Source of the DNA: Aeromicrobium wangtongii
Lineage (GTDB): Bacteria > Actinomycetota > Actinomycetes > Propionibacteriales > Nocardioidaceae
Direction: 5' to 3'
NCBI RefSeq assembly: GCF_024584515.1
Contig: NZ_CP102173.1
Span: 2,914,001 to 2,978,000 of the forward strand
Length of the DNA: 64,000 nt
The notes below the pieces were generated by a model that worked only from the letters and a program-made list of their open reading frames with translations, did no database searches and had not been told where the DNA came from. Made by a program: the position numbers and the translations under genes. Positions 42,074-52,190 of this stretch are shown here, piece by piece (positions within the stretch are counted from its first letter, which is position 1; each line of letters starts with the position of its first letter).

Positions 42074-44031
42074 TTGTAGCTCCTGGCCTTCATCTCGACG
42101 TACTCGTATTCCAGCGGTTCCTTGTGCAGGATCGGCGTGTCCCCACCGAACTCCCACGCGGCGACATAGGCGAACTCCTCGTCGTGCCGCAGCGCCTCGC
42201 CGTCCTCGGTCTGGCTCTCGGCGCGGAAGTGGCCGCCGCACGACTCGCGGCGGTGCAGCGCGTCGATGCACATCAGCTCACCGAGCTCGAAGAAGTCGGC
42301 AACCCGGCCGGCCCGCTCGAGGGTCTGGTTGAGCTCCTCGTTGACGCCGGAGACCTTGACGTTCTTCCAGAAGTCCGCCTTGAGCTCGCGGATCAGGCCG
42401 ATCGCCTTGGTCAGGCCCTCCTCGGTGCGCTCCATGCCGCAGTACTCCCACATGATCTGGCCGAGCTCCTTGTGGTAGGAGTCCACCGTGCGGGTGCCGT
42501 TGATCGACAGGAACGTGTTGATCCGGTCGGTCACCGCCTGCTTGGCGGCCACGACCTCCGGGTGGTCGTCGGAGATCTTCTCGAACGGGCCGTCGGCCAG
42601 GTAGTTGGCGATCGTGTTCGGCAGGACGAAGTAGCCGTCTGCCAGGCCCTGCATCAGCGCCGAGGCGCCGAGGCGGTTGGCGCCCTGGTCGGAGAAGTTG
42701 GCCTCGCCGGTGACGAACAGGCCGGCGAGGTTGCTCTGCAGGTCGTAGTCGACCCACAGGCCACCCATCGTGTAGTGGACGGCCGGGTAGATGCGCATCG
42801 GCGTCTTGTACGGATCCTCGCCCGTGATCTGGGCGTACATGTCGAACAGGTTGCCGTACTTGGCCTTGACGGTGTCCAGGCCGAGACGCGCGATGGCGTC
42901 GGCGAAGTCCAGGTAGACGCCCAGGCCGCCGGGGCCCACGCCCTTGCCGTCGTCGCACTGGTACTTGGCCGCACGCGACGCGATGTCGCGGGGCACCAGG
43001 TTGCCGAAGGCCGGGTAGATGCGCTCCAGGTAGTAGTCGCGCTCGTCCTCGGGGATCTGGTCGGCCGGACGCTCGTCGCCGGCCTTCTTGGGCACCCAGA
43101 TGCGGCCGTCGTTGCGCAACGACTCGCTCATCAGGGTCAGCTTGGACTGGTAGTCGCCGGAGACCGGGATGCAGGTGGGGTGGATCTGCGTGTAGCAGGG
43201 GTTGCCGAAGTAGGCGCCCTTGCGGTGCGCACGCCACGTCGCCGTGGTGTTGCTGCCCATCGCGTTGGTCGACAGGAAGTAGACGTTGCCGTAGCCGCCG
43301 GTGGCCAGCACGACGACGTCCGCGGTGTGCGTCTCGATCTCGCCGGTGACCATGTTGCGGGCGATGATGCCGCGGGCCCGGCCGTCGACCATGATCAGCT
43401 CGAGCATCTCGTGGCGCGTGTGGACCTCGACGGTGCCGGCGGCGACCTGGCGCTCGAGCGCCTGGTAGGCGCCGATCAGCAGCTGCTGGCCGGTCTGGCC
43501 GCGGGCGTAGAACGTGCGGGAGACCTGCACGCCGCCGAAGGAGCGGTTGTCCAGCAGTCCGCCGTACTCACGGGCGAACGGGACACCCTGCGCGACGCAC
43601 TGGTCGATGATGTTCACCGACACCTGCGCGAGGCGGTACGAGTTGGACTCGCGCGAGCGGAAGTCGCCGCCCTTGACGGTGTCGTAGAACAGCCGGTAGA
43701 TGCTGTCGCCGTCGTTGCGGTAGTTCTTGGCGGCGTTGATGCCACCCTGCGCGGCGATGGAGTGGGCACGGCGCGGGCTGTCCTGGTAGCAGAAGCTCTT
43801 GACGTGGTAGCCGGCCTCGCCGAGCGTGGCGGCGGCAGCGCCGCCGGCCAGGCCCGTGCCGACGATGATGACGCTGAGCTTGCGGCGGTTGGCCGGGTTG
43901 ACCAGCTTGGCGTTGAACTTGCGGGTGTCCCAGCGCTGCTCGATGGGACCGCTCGGCGCCTTGGTGTCGTGGATGTCCGCGCCGACGCCGTAGAACTCAG
44001 ACGTGTTGGTGGTTGTGGTGGTGGTGGTCAT
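42070..44031 (-). CDS. sdhA: Succinate dehydrogenase flavoprotein subunit
   Basis: A 653-residue FAD subunit that oxidises succinate to fumarate. It begins with a run of seven threonines. FAD motif [18 protein letters not shown] near residue 52; the covalent-FAD histidine is in [13 protein letters not shown] near 84; substrate motif QIHPTCIP near 283. The ATG shares one base with the sdhC stop (TGATG). Length and subunit set fit the quinone-reducing enzyme with a single five-helix membrane anchor. Confidence 0.96.
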   Translation of the reverse strand: MTTTTTTTNTSEFYGVGADIHDTKAPSGPIEQRWDTRKFNAKLVNPANRRKLSVIIVGTGLAGGAAAATLGEAGYHVKSFCYQDSPRRAHSIAAQGGINAAKNYRNDGDSIYRLFYDTVKGGDFRSRESNSYRLAQVSVNIIDQCVAQGVPFAREYGGLLDNRSFGGVQVSRTFYARGQTGQQLLIGAYQALERQVAAGTVEVHTRHEMLELIMVDGRARGIIARNMVTGEIETHTADVVVLATGGYGNVYFLSTNAMGSNTTATWRAHRKGAYFGNPCYTQIHPTCIPVSGDYQSKLTLMSESLRNDGRIWVPKKAGDERPADQIPEDERDYYLERIYPAFGNLVPRDIASRAAKYQCDDGKGVGPGGLGVYLDFADAIARLGLDTVKAKYGNLFDMYAQITGEDPYKTPMRIYPAVHYTMGGLWVDYDLQSNLAGLFVTGEANFSDQGANRLGASALMQGLADGYFVLPNTIANYLADGPFEKISDDHPEVVAAKQAVTDRINTFLSINGTRTVDSYHKELGQIMWEYCGMERTEEGLTKAIGLIRELKADFWKNVKVSGVNEELNQTLERAGRVADFFELGELMCIDALHRRESCGGHFRAESQTEDGEALRHDEEFAYVAAWEFGGDTPILHKEPLEYEYVEMKARSYK

Positions 44032-44756
44032 CAGGAACCAGCTCCGAAGAAGAGGACAGCGAACGGGACGGAGAGGAAGCCGACCGTGATCAGCGTCGCG
44101 AGGGCGATCGAGATGGCCGTCCAGTGCGAGCTGCGACGGGTCGAGCTGCGGTTCTGACCCAGGGTGGTCAGTGCGCTCCAGAATCCGTGCGCGAGGTGCA
44201 GACCGACGGCCAGCATGCCGATCGTGTACAGCAGGACGACCCACCAGATCTCGAAGCCGTTGACGACACGGTCGTACTTGCTGTCGCTGGCGCCGCCGGG
44301 CGACAGCCAGTTGGGCATCATCTGCGCGACGTGGCCGATGATGAACAGCAGCAGGATGACGCCGCCCCACCGCATCGTGAACGAGGAGTAGCTGCGCTGC
44401 ACGCCGGTCTTGTTCTGGGTCGTGTGGTAGCGCTTGCCGCCCACGTAGCCGGCCGCGGCCTTGTTGCGGCGCCACAGGGTGGCGGCGCAGTAGACGTGCA
44501 CGACCAGCGCGACGACCAGCAGCACCCGGATGATCCAGAGCGCGCCGTCCTCGGGCAGGTACGGGTAGAACATGTGCGGCAGGGTCTCGCCCAGGTAGGA
44601 GTCGAACTTCTCCTCGCCCTGGAAGAACTTGAGGTTGCCGTACATGTGGACGAGCAGGTAGCCCAACATGATGAGCCCCGACACCGCCATCGCGTATTTA
44701 TGAGCGACCGTCGACCGGCTGGCCGGAACGCGCTTCTGAGTAAGGGTAGTTGCCAC
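44031..44756 (-). CDS. sdhC: Succinate dehydrogenase cytochrome b subunit
   Basis: A 241-residue membrane anchor with about five hydrophobic helices and several conserved histidines (VHMYGN, VHVYCA, GHVAQM, HLAHGFW) that would bind haem and quinone, as in type B succinate:quinone reductases with one anchor protein. The start is GTG 44754-44756, six bases after a TAGTGT -10 box, so the sdhCAB mRNA is probably leaderless. Confidence 0.93.
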   Translation of the reverse strand: MATTLTQKRVPASRSTVAHKYAMAVSGLIMLGYLLVHMYGNLKFFQGEEKFDSYLGETLPHMFYPYLPEDGALWIIRVLLVVALVVHVYCAATLWRRNKAAAGYVGGKRYHTTQNKTGVQRSYSSFTMRWGGVILLLFIIGHVAQMMPNWLSPGGASDSKYDRVVNGFEIWWVVLLYTIGMLAVGLHLAHGFWSALTTLGQNRSSTRRSSHWTAISIALATLITVGFLSVPFAVLFFGAGS

Positions 44757-44762
44757 CCACCC

Positions 44763-44768
44763 ACACTA
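44763..44768 (-). promoter_or_regulatory. -10 box of the leaderless sdhCAB transcript
   Basis: TAGTGT on the minus strand, ending six bases before the sdhC GTG. No ribosome site is present, so transcription likely begins at or next to the start codon. Confidence 0.6.
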
Positions 44769-44811
44769 GAACTCTTGAACGATTCGCGCTAAGTCATCAT
44801 GAGGGCATCCT

Positions 44812-44830
44812 TCATAGCCAATGGCTATGA
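44812..44830. promoter_or_regulatory. LysR-type regulator binding site between sdhC and lysR genes
   Basis: Perfect inverted repeat TCATAGCCA-A-TGGCTATGA containing a T-N11-A LTTR box (44815-44827). Its centre (44821) is about 65 bases upstream of the predicted sdh start site, the classic LTTR activation-site position, and 22 bases before the lysR start, suited to autorepression. Confidence 0.75.
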
Positions 44831-44842
44831 CACACTGGCTCA

Positions 44843-45754
44843 GTGCAGATCCATCAGCTGTCGTACTTCGTCGCGGTCGCCCGGACCAAGCACTTCACCC
44901 GCGCCGCCGAGATGACGGGCGTGTCGCAGCCGACACTGTCCAAGCAGATCCGCGTCCTGGAGAACAATCTCGGGACGCCTCTGTTCGTGCGCGGCCGAAC
45001 CGGGGTCGAGCTGACCAGCGCCGGCGAGGCCCTCCTCCCCCATGCCCAGCGCATCCTGATCGACGTCGAGAGCGCGCAGCGCACGGTTCACGAGGTCGCC
45101 AACCTGCGCCGGGGACGGGTGCGGCTCGGCGCCACCCCGTCGCTGTGCGACGGGCTCCTGCCGGAGGCGCTGACCCGCTTCCACCGGACGTATCCCGCGA
45201 TCGACCTGGAGGTCCAGGAGGCCGGATCGCGCGTGCTGACCCGCGAGCTGGCCCAGGGACGCCTCGACGTGGCCCTGCTGATCGTCCCGCTGCCCACCGA
45301 CGAGCCGGACATCGAGACGACGCCCGTGCTGCGCGAGCACCTCGTGCTGGCGAGCCCCGCGACATCGGACCTGCCCGAGCGGATGTCGGTCGCCGAGCTG
45401 CGCGATGTGCCGCTGGTGATGTTCCGCGAGGGCTACGACCTGCGCGAGGTCACCCTGCGGGCATGTGCCCGCGCGGGCTTCGAGCCCCGCCTGGCGGTCG
45501 AGGGCGGCGAGATGAGCGCTGTGCTGCGATTCGTCCAGGCCGGCCTGGGCCACGCGGTCGTGCCCAGCATGGTGCTGGCGACCCGGCCGCAGCTGCGGGC
45601 GACCCAGCTCATCGACCCACCACTGGATCGCGTCATCGCCCTCGCGCACCGCAGCTCCGAGACGTTGCCACTGGCCGCGCAGGCCTTCAAGTCCGAGCTG
45701 CTCGAGCACCTCACGGTCTTCGCCGGCGGCGACCTCGAGCTGGAGCTGGTCTGA
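44843..45754 (+). CDS. LysR-family transcriptional regulator
   Basis: A 303-residue LTTR. N-terminal winged helix MQIHQLSYFVAVARTKHF ... AAEMTGVSQPTLSKQIRVLE about 1-60, then a substrate-binding domain about 88-295. GTG start with no ribosome site; probably leaderless. It is divergent from sdhCAB, and the intervening palindrome strongly suggests it controls succinate dehydrogenase and itself. The co-inducer is unknown. It converges with the RNA-ligase-like gene. Confidence 0.93.
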   Translation: MQIHQLSYFVAVARTKHFTRAAEMTGVSQPTLSKQIRVLENNLGTPLFVRGRTGVELTSAGEALLPHAQRILIDVESAQRTVHEVANLRRGRVRLGATPSLCDGLLPEALTRFHRTYPAIDLEVQEAGSRVLTRELAQGRLDVALLIVPLPTDEPDIETTPVLREHLVLASPATSDLPERMSVAELRDVPLVMFREGYDLREVTLRACARAGFEPRLAVEGGEMSAVLRFVQAGLGHAVVPSMVLATRPQLRATQLIDPPLDRVIALAHRSSETLPLAAQAFKSELLEHLTVFAGGDLELELV

Positions 45755-45765
45755 CCCGACCGCGG

Positions 45766-46278
45766 CTACTGGCCGAGCGGGAAGGCCCGCTGCGGGACCC
45801 AGCCCGATTCCTGCTCGTGGTGGTACAGCGCGAACTCGGTGACGGTGAACTGGCACTCGAAGTCACGCAGGTCCTCATAGGCGCGGTCGAGGCTCGCATC
45901 GTCCAGGTTGTGCGCCACCGTGACGTGCGGATGGAACGGGAACTCCGGCTCCGCGCCGCCGATCGCGGTGCGCACGCACCGGGCCAGCATCTCGGTGTAG
46001 GAGATGCCCTGGCTGACCGCGACGAACACCACGGGCGAGACCGGGCGGAACGTCCCGGTCCCCCGCAGCCGCATCGGGAACGGCGGCAGCGTCGCCGAGG
46101 CCCGGTCCAGCGCCGCGCAGACCGCCTCGAGCTGGTCGTCCTCGACCTCCGTGGGCGGGATCAGCGTGACGTGGCTGGGCACCGTCTCGGCCATCGGGTC
46201 GCCGAACTCGGCGCGCTTCTCGCGCAGCTGCGTGCCATAGGGATCCGGGACCGGGATGGCGACGCCGATCGTCGTCAT
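45766..46278 (-). CDS. 2'-5' RNA ligase/phosphodiesterase-family protein
   Basis: A 170-residue 2H-phosphoesterase-fold protein with both HxT motifs: SHVTLIPP near residue 35 and HPHVTVAHN near 117. Relatives hydrolyse cyclic phosphates or join RNA 2'-5'. The ATG overlaps the trpS stop (ATGA), so it is translationally coupled to tryptophanyl-tRNA synthetase; a tRNA-related role is possible but unproven. Confidence 0.88.
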   Translation of the reverse strand: MTTIGVAIPVPDPYGTQLREKRAEFGDPMAETVPSHVTLIPPTEVEDDQLEAVCAALDRASATLPPFPMRLRGTGTFRPVSPVVFVAVSQGISYTEMLARCVRTAIGGAEPEFPFHPHVTVAHNLDDASLDRAYEDLRDFECQFTVTEFALYHHEQESGWVPQRAFPLGQ

Positions 46279-47294
46279 GCCTGGATGCCCCGGACGAATC
46301 CGGAGCGCTCGTACACCAGCTCGAGCGTCTTCGAGGCGACCTCACGGGCCTGGAGGGCGCCCTGCGCGAGGATCCGGTCGAGCTCCCCGCGGTCGTCCAG
46401 CAGCTCGCGGGTCCGGTTGCCGAACGACTCGACGAAGTCGGCGACCAGATCGGCCAGTGCGACCTTGAGGTGGCCGTACTGCTGACCCTCGTACTGCTTG
46501 ACGATGCTGTCGATGGGCTGGTCGGTCAGCGCCGAGTAGATCGACAACAGGTTCGCGATGCCGGGCTTGCCGGTCGGGTCCCAGGTGATCTCGCTGCCGG
46601 AGTCGGTCACCGCCGAGCGGATCTTCTTGGTGACCTGCTTGCGCGAGTCCAGCAGCGAGACGACGCCATTGGGCGACAGCGAGGACTTGCTCATCTTCGC
46701 GGTCGGGTCCTGGAGGTCGTAGATCTTGGCCGTCGCCTTGACGATGTGCGCCTCGGGCACGACGAACGTCTCGCCGAAGCGGTGGTTGAAGCGCTGCGCG
46801 AGGTTGCGGGTCAGCTCGACGTGCTGGCGCTGGTCCTCGCCGACGGGCACCCGGTCGGCCTGGTAGATCAAGATGTCGGCGGCCATCAGGATCGGATAGG
46901 TGAACAGGCCGACGCTGGCGGAGTCGGAGCCGTTCTTGGCCGACTTGTCCTTGAACTGCGTCATGCGGCTGGCCTCGCCGAAACCGGTGATCCCGCCCAG
47001 GATCCAGGCCAGCTGGGCGTGCTCGGGCACGTGGCTCTGGACGAACAGCGCGCTGCGCGACGGGTCGACGCCGGCGGCCAGCAGCTGGGCGGCGGCGATG
47101 TATGTCCGCTCGCGCAGCTGGGCGGGGTCGTACTCGACCGTGATCGCGTGCAGATCGGGGATGAAGTAGAACGCCTCGAACTCGTCCTGCAGGGCGACCC
47201 ACTGCTTGAACGCCCCGAAGTAGTTGCCCAGGTGGTACGAGTCAGCCGTGGGCTGGGCCCCGGACAGCACGCGTGGTCGGCGGTCGGCAGGCAT
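46275..47294 (-). CDS. trpS: Tryptophanyl-tRNA synthetase
   Basis: A class I aminoacyl-tRNA synthetase of 339 residues. The HIGH-like motif is YHLGNYFG near residue 20 and the KMSKS loop is AKMSKSS near 200. I chose the ATG at 47292-47294; two in-frame ATGs up to 21 bases upstream are also possible. It is divergent from galK. Confidence 0.95.
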   Translation of the reverse strand: MPADRRPRVLSGAQPTADSYHLGNYFGAFKQWVALQDEFEAFYFIPDLHAITVEYDPAQLRERTYIAAAQLLAAGVDPSRSALFVQSHVPEHAQLAWILGGITGFGEASRMTQFKDKSAKNGSDSASVGLFTYPILMAADILIYQADRVPVGEDQRQHVELTRNLAQRFNHRFGETFVVPEAHIVKATAKIYDLQDPTAKMSKSSLSPNGVVSLLDSRKQVTKKIRSAVTDSGSEITWDPTGKPGIANLLSIYSALTDQPIDSIVKQYEGQQYGHLKVALADLVADFVESFGNRTRELLDDRGELDRILAQGALQAREVASKTLELVYERSGFVRGIQA

Positions 47295-47345
47295 GCCCTC
47301 CATTCTGCCAGCCATGCTGCGAGGGCCCGCCGTGAGGCCGGAGCC

Positions 47346-47360
47346 TATGGTGGAGTGGTG
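47346..47360 (+). promoter_or_regulatory. Leaderless promoter of galK
   Basis: TATGGT ends six bases before the GTG at 47358, with no ribosome site. This is the same geometry as for the genes at 19132 (+) and 44756 (-). Confidence 0.6.
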
Positions 47361-48479
47361 ACTGACGTGTGCCGGTGGGACGTGCCAGGCCGGGTGAACC
47401 TGATCGGTGAGCACCTGGACTACAACGGGGGTCCGGTGCTCCCGCTCGCGATCGACCGATCGGTGACGGTCAAGGCCCGTTCACGCAATGACGGGGTCGT
47501 CAATGTCTGGAGCGATCTGCCCGGCGCCGCGAAGGTCTCCTTCCCCGTCGGCGTCCAGCCCGGTGAGGTCGACGGGTGGGCGACCTACGTGGCCGGGACG
47601 GTGTGGAGCCTGGCCGAACGTGGGCACCCGATCCCCGGCGCGGACCTGGTCATCGAGTCGCGGCTGCCATCGGGTGCCGGGCTCTCGTCCTCGGCCGCGA
47701 CGACGTGCGGTGTCGCGTCGGCCCTGAACGACCTGTTCGGCTTCGGTCTGGACATCACGACGATCGCCCTGGTCGCGCAAGGTTCGGAGTCCGGTTTCGT
47801 CGGCGCCCCCGTCGGCCTGATGGACCAGCTGGCCGTGCTGCACGGGTCCGCCGACCACGCGCTGCTGATCGACACCGCGGTCACCCCGCACACGGTCACG
47901 CCGGTCGCGCTCGGCTGGGAGGCCGACGGGCTCGTCCTGGCCGTCATCGCCACCGGCGCCCATCACTCGCTGGCCGACGGCGAGTACGCCGCCCGCCGTG
48001 AGGAGTGCGAGCGGGCCGCCGCCGAGCTGGGCCTGGAGTGGCTGGCGCAGGCCGGCCTCGACGCGACCGTCCGCCTCGAGGACGAGACGCTCAAGGCCCG
48101 CACCCGCCACGTGCTCACCGAGACCGCCCGCGTGCGGGGCGCCGTCAACGCGATCAGCCGCCGCGCGTGGGAACAGCTCGGCACGATCCTCACCGCGTCC
48201 CACGCCTCGCTGCGGGATGACTTCCAGGTCAGCTGCCCCGAGCTGGACGTCGCCGTGGAGGCGGCCCTCGAGGCCGGCGCGCTCGGCGCCCGCATGACCG
48301 GCGGCGGATTCGGCGGCAGCGCGATCGCCCTGGTCGCCCCCGAGCAGGTCCAGGCGCTGCGGGAGCGGGTCGAGGCCCGGTACGAGGCCCGTCAGTGGGG
48401 ACGTCCGGAGGTCTTCGTCGTGCACGCCGCCGACGGTGCCCACCGGGTGCCGGACCCAGGTGTCAAACTGGGCGGGTGA
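47358..48479 (+). CDS. galK: Galactokinase
   Basis: A 373-residue GHMP kinase phosphorylating galactose at C1. Signature [15 protein letters not shown] near residue 11, ATP-binding [12 protein letters not shown] near 106, and [12 protein letters not shown] near 314. I chose GTG 47358 from the leaderless promoter; GTG 47355 is in frame too. No other Leloir gene is adjacent. It overlaps pheA by four bases. Confidence 0.94.
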   Translation: MTDVCRWDVPGRVNLIGEHLDYNGGPVLPLAIDRSVTVKARSRNDGVVNVWSDLPGAAKVSFPVGVQPGEVDGWATYVAGTVWSLAERGHPIPGADLVIESRLPSGAGLSSSAATTCGVASALNDLFGFGLDITTIALVAQGSESGFVGAPVGLMDQLAVLHGSADHALLIDTAVTPHTVTPVALGWEADGLVLAVIATGAHHSLADGEYAARREECERAAAELGLEWLAQAGLDATVRLEDETLKARTRHVLTETARVRGAVNAISRRAWEQLGTILTASHASLRDDFQVSCPELDVAVEAALEAGALGARMTGGGFGGSAIALVAPEQVQALRERVEARYEARQWGRPEVFVVHAADGAHRVPDPGVKLGG

Positions 48480-49321
48480 CTTCTCGACGCATCGCCTACC
48501 AGGGTGAGCCCGGCGCCAACTCCGACATGGTGTGCAAGCGGCACTACCCCGACCGCGAGACGCTGCCGTGTGCCTCGTTCGAGGACGTGTTCGCCGCGGT
48601 CAGCAGCGGCGAGGCCGAGCTGGCGATGATCCCGATCGACAACTCGATCGCCGGCCGCGTGGCCGACATCCACCACTTCCTGCCCACGTCGGGCCTGCAC
48701 ATCATCGCCGAGCACTTCCTGCGCATCCAGTTCAGCCTGATGGGCGTGCGGGGGGCGACGATCGACCAGGTCAAGACGGTCCACAGCCACGTGCACGCCC
48801 TGGGTCAGTGCCGCAAGTTCATCAAGCAGCACGGTCTCACGACGGTCATCTCGGGTGACACCGCCGGCGCCGCCCGCGAGATCGCCGACGCCGGCGACCC
48901 CACCCAGGCCTCGATCTCGCCACCGCTGGCCGCCGAGATCTACGGTCTGGACGTGCTGGCGACCGACATCGAGGACGAGGAGCACAACACGACCCGCTTC
49001 GTCGTGCTGTCCCGCGAACCGCAGCGCGCGGACGCAGGATCCGGACCCGTCGTCACGAGCTTCATCTTCAACGTCCGCAACCTGCCCGCCGCTCTGTACA
49101 AGGCACTCGGCGGTTTCGCGACCAATGGCGTCAACATGACCAAGCTGGAGAGCTACATGGTGGGCGGGCAGTTCGCCGCGACGCAGTTCCTGGCCGAGGT
49201 CGACGGGCATCCGGACGATCTCCCGCTGTCCCGGGCACTGGAGGAGCTGGCCTTCTTCACCACCGACGTCCGCATCCTCGGGGTGTACCCGGCCGACGCG
49301 TCCCGCTCCTCCCGGTCGTGA
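48476..49321 (+). CDS. pheA: Prephenate dehydratase
   Basis: A 281-residue enzyme making phenylpyruvate from prephenate for phenylalanine synthesis. Begins [17 protein letters not shown]; catalytic motif NTTRFVVL near residue 172; a C-terminal ACT domain (ALYKALGGFATNGVNMTKLES near 205) for phenylalanine feedback. GTG start overlaps the galK stop (GTGA), and its own stop overlaps the GNAT gene the same way. Confidence 0.94.
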   Translation: MTSRRIAYQGEPGANSDMVCKRHYPDRETLPCASFEDVFAAVSSGEAELAMIPIDNSIAGRVADIHHFLPTSGLHIIAEHFLRIQFSLMGVRGATIDQVKTVHSHVHALGQCRKFIKQHGLTTVISGDTAGAAREIADAGDPTQASISPPLAAEIYGLDVLATDIEDEEHNTTRFVVLSREPQRADAGSGPVVTSFIFNVRNLPAALYKALGGFATNGVNMTKLESYMVGGQFAATQFLAEVDGHPDDLPLSRALEELAFFTTDVRILGVYPADASRSSRS

Positions 49322-50427
49322 GGTGGCCGCTCACCGTTCCCGTCCTCAGTGACGGTGTGGTGACGCTGCGCGCCCATGCACCGCAGGACGTGGACCCCAT
49401 GGTCGAGATGGCGGTCGATCCGCAGATGGTGCGGTGGACCGCGATCCCGACGCCGTACACGCGCGACATGAGCGAGCAGTTCGCCTTCGCCGCGATGCCG
49501 CGCGGCTGGGAGACCGGGTCCCACCGCGGCTGGGCGATCGAGGCGACCGACGACGACGGACGATCGCGCTTCGCCGGCAACATCGACATCCGCAACAAGC
49601 CCATCGCCGACATCGGCTTCGCGCTGCACCCGTGGGCCCGGGGCCGCGGCATCATGGCGCGCGCCGTTCGCCTGGCGGTGGACTGGTCACTGACCGAGGG
49701 AGGCGTCGAGATCGTCCACTGGCGCTCCCACGTCGGCAACGAGGGCTCGCTGCGGGTCGCCCACGCCACCGGTTTCACCCTGCACGGACTGGTGCCCGGC
49801 ATGCTCCTGGAGCGCGGAGCCGTCCTGGACGCGTGGACCGCCTCGATCCGGTTCGGTGACGCGCCGTTCGCCCGGACCGCGTGGGCGGAGTCGGCGGTCC
49901 TGGAGTCGGACCGACTGCGGCTGCGCCCGTTCACCGGCGCCGACGTCCCCCGCATCGTCGAGGCGTGCAGCGATCCGCTGAGCCGGCACTTCCTGGCCGC
50001 GCTCCCCCACCCGTACACCGCCGCGACCGCTCGCGCGTACCTCGACGACTGCGTGTGGCAGGCCGCGACGGGCGCCAAGGCGACATGGGCGATCGCGGAC
50101 CGCACCACCGACGAGCTGCTGGGCAACATCTCGGTGATGGACATGCTGGGGGTCAGTGCCGAGCACGGAGAGATCGGGTACTGGCTGCACCCGGACGCGC
50201 GCGGGCGCGGCGTGATGACCGAGGCCGTCCGCACGGTCATCAGGCACGCCTTCTCCCCCGATGGCCTCGACCGACGCCGGCTGGTGCTGTACGCCGCCGT
50301 CGACAACCCGGCCAGCAACGCCGTCGCGGTCGCCGCGGGCTTCGACCTGTACGGCACCCAGCGGGTCGCCGAACGTCTCGGCGACGGCTCCTACGACGAT
50401 CTGAACGGGTACGAGCTGATCCGCTGA
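49318..50427 (+). CDS. Tandem GNAT acetyltransferase
   Basis: A 369-residue protein with two RimJ/RimL-type GNAT domains, about residues 8-180 and 195-365. Each has the acetyl-CoA loop: ALHPWARGRGIMARAV near 104 and WLHPDARGRGVMTEAV near 290. Both loops look intact. The GTG start overlaps the pheA stop. The acetyl acceptor is unknown; RimJ-like proteins modify protein N-termini or small amines. Confidence 0.88.
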   Translation: MRWPLTVPVLSDGVVTLRAHAPQDVDPMVEMAVDPQMVRWTAIPTPYTRDMSEQFAFAAMPRGWETGSHRGWAIEATDDDGRSRFAGNIDIRNKPIADIGFALHPWARGRGIMARAVRLAVDWSLTEGGVEIVHWRSHVGNEGSLRVAHATGFTLHGLVPGMLLERGAVLDAWTASIRFGDAPFARTAWAESAVLESDRLRLRPFTGADVPRIVEACSDPLSRHFLAALPHPYTAATARAYLDDCVWQAATGAKATWAIADRTTDELLGNISVMDMLGVSAEHGEIGYWLHPDARGRGVMTEAVRTVIRHAFSPDGLDRRRLVLYAAVDNPASNAVAVAAGFDLYGTQRVAERLGDGSYDDLNGYELIR

Positions 50428-50488
50428 CGGCTGCGCGACGGCCTCATCGCGAGCCTGGAGATCTGAGCCGCACCCGACTGTCGGCCCA

Positions 50489-50502
50489 GGACGGTAACGT
50501 CC
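50489..50502. promoter_or_regulatory. Palindrome with -10-like core upstream of DHA2 exporter
   Basis: GGACG-GTAA-CGTCC, with TAACGT matching TANNNT, about 90 bases upstream of the exporter ATG. It could be both promoter and operator. No regulator gene is adjacent. Confidence 0.35.
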
Positions 50503-50586
50503 AAACGTCGAGGTCTGGCCCGGGCCCGCTCGCAACGCGGTCAGACTCCACGCAGCTCATCACCCGCATCGAGAACAGGACGTCCC

Positions 50587-52068
50587 ATGGCAAGCACATC
50601 TGCGGTGAGCACCGAGCTGCCACCGGACTACAGGCCCTGGCCGGCGCTCTGGGCCATGGTCATCGGATTCTTCATGATCCTGGTCGACAACACGATCGTG
50701 TCGGTCGCGACGCCGGCGATCCGCGATGACCTGCGCACCGACTACAACAGCGTCATCTGGGTCACCAGCGCCTATCTGCTGGCGTACGCGGTGCCGCTGC
50801 TGGTCACCGGCCGCCTCGGGGACCGCTTCGGCCCCAAGAACATCTACCTCGTCGGCCTCGCGATCTTCACCCTCGCCTCGCTGTGGTGCGGCCTGACCGA
50901 CTCGATCGAGATGCTGATCGTCGCCCGCGTGGTCCAGGGCTTCGGGGCCGCACTCATCACCCCGCAGACCATGGCGGTCATCACCCGCACGTTCGCACCG
51001 GCCAACCGCGGCGCTGCGATGGCGCTGTGGGGCGCGACCGCCGGTGTCGCGACCCTCGTCGGACCGATCCTCGGCGGCGTCCTGGTCGACAGCCTCGGCT
51101 GGGAGTGGATCTTCATCATCAACGTGCCGGTCGGCATCATCGGGTTCGTCCTGGCCGTCCGGCTGGTGCCGGCACTGCCCACCCACACCCACACCTTCGA
51201 CTGGCTCGGCGTGGTGCTGAGCGGCGTCGGCGTCTTCCTGGTGGTGTTCGGCATCCAGGAGGGAGAGAAGTACGACTGGGGCCGGATCACCGGCCTCGTC
51301 AGCGTCCCGCTGCTCATCGCGCTGGGGGTGATCGTCTTCGCCGCCTTCATCTGGTGGCAGGCCCGCATCAAGGCCGAGCCCCTCGTCCCGCTCGGGCTGT
51401 TCCGCGACCGCAACTTCTCGCTCGGCAACGGTGGCATCGCCCTGGTGTCGCTGGCGATCACGGCGATGTCGCTGCCGTTCTTCTTCTACGCCCAGGGCGT
51501 GCGGGGCTGGAGCCCGACCGAGTCGGCGCTGCTCATGGCGCCCATGGCGGTCATGCTGATGGTCCTGTCGCCGTTCGTCGGCAAGCTGGTCGACCGCATC
51601 CATCCCCGCAACATCACGATCGTCGGGTTCGGCACGGCCGCGATCGCGATGACCTGGCTGTCCCAGCTCATCGCCCCCGACACACCGGTCTGGCAGCTGT
51701 GCCTGCCGATGGCGCTGTTCGGCATCTCGAACGCCTGCCTGTGGGCTCCGCTGAGCGCCACCACGACCCGCAACCTGCCGATGGCCTCGGCGGGCTCGGG
51801 AGCCGGGGTGTTCAACACGACCCGCCAGATCGGTGCGGTGCTGGGCAGCGCGGCGATCGCCGCCCTCATCCAGGCCCGGCTCACGGCCCACGGCCTGGAG
51901 GGCGCGACCGAGGCCGGACAGGGCTCCGGCCCGATGCCGGCGCCCGTGCAGACGGCCTTCTCCGAGGCGATGGGTCAGACCCTCTACCTGCCGGTGGCGG
52001 CGTTCGTGGTCGGCCTGGTCCTGGTCCTGTTCCTGGCCAGACCGACCCACGCGCGCCCCGGCTCGTAG
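50587..52068 (+). CDS. MFS exporter, DHA2 (EmrB/QacA) family
   Basis: A 493-residue fourteen-TM drug:H+ antiporter. MVIGFFMILVDNTIVSVATPAI near residue 20 is the family's TM1 motif (D1), then GRLGDRFGPKN in the TM2-3 loop and the antiporter motif GPILGGVLVD near 160. Likely exports toxic organic compounds. Monocistronic. Confidence 0.94.
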   Translation: MASTSAVSTELPPDYRPWPALWAMVIGFFMILVDNTIVSVATPAIRDDLRTDYNSVIWVTSAYLLAYAVPLLVTGRLGDRFGPKNIYLVGLAIFTLASLWCGLTDSIEMLIVARVVQGFGAALITPQTMAVITRTFAPANRGAAMALWGATAGVATLVGPILGGVLVDSLGWEWIFIINVPVGIIGFVLAVRLVPALPTHTHTFDWLGVVLSGVGVFLVVFGIQEGEKYDWGRITGLVSVPLLIALGVIVFAAFIWWQARIKAEPLVPLGLFRDRNFSLGNGGIALVSLAITAMSLPFFFYAQGVRGWSPTESALLMAPMAVMLMVLSPFVGKLVDRIHPRNITIVGFGTAAIAMTWLSQLIAPDTPVWQLCLPMALFGISNACLWAPLSATTTRNLPMASAGSGAGVFNTTRQIGAVLGSAAIAALIQARLTAHGLEGATEAGQGSGPMPAPVQTAFSEAMGQTLYLPVAAFVVGLVLVLFLARPTHARPGS

Positions 52069-52190
52069 CGCACCGTCTCACCATCCGAGGCAACTTCTCG
52101 CATCCTGAGACCCGATTTCTGAGGCTCGTTTTCTGCCTACGTTGAGGTTCGAGCACGCACGGTGGCGTGTCCGGATCCGAGGCAGGAACC

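Noticed and set aside
52069..52190. Sulfur-responsive riboswitch upstream of the sulfate transporter
   Set aside because: The 122-base gap has short CTGAG repeats but no SAM-riboswitch-like conserved core or long stem set that I can see.
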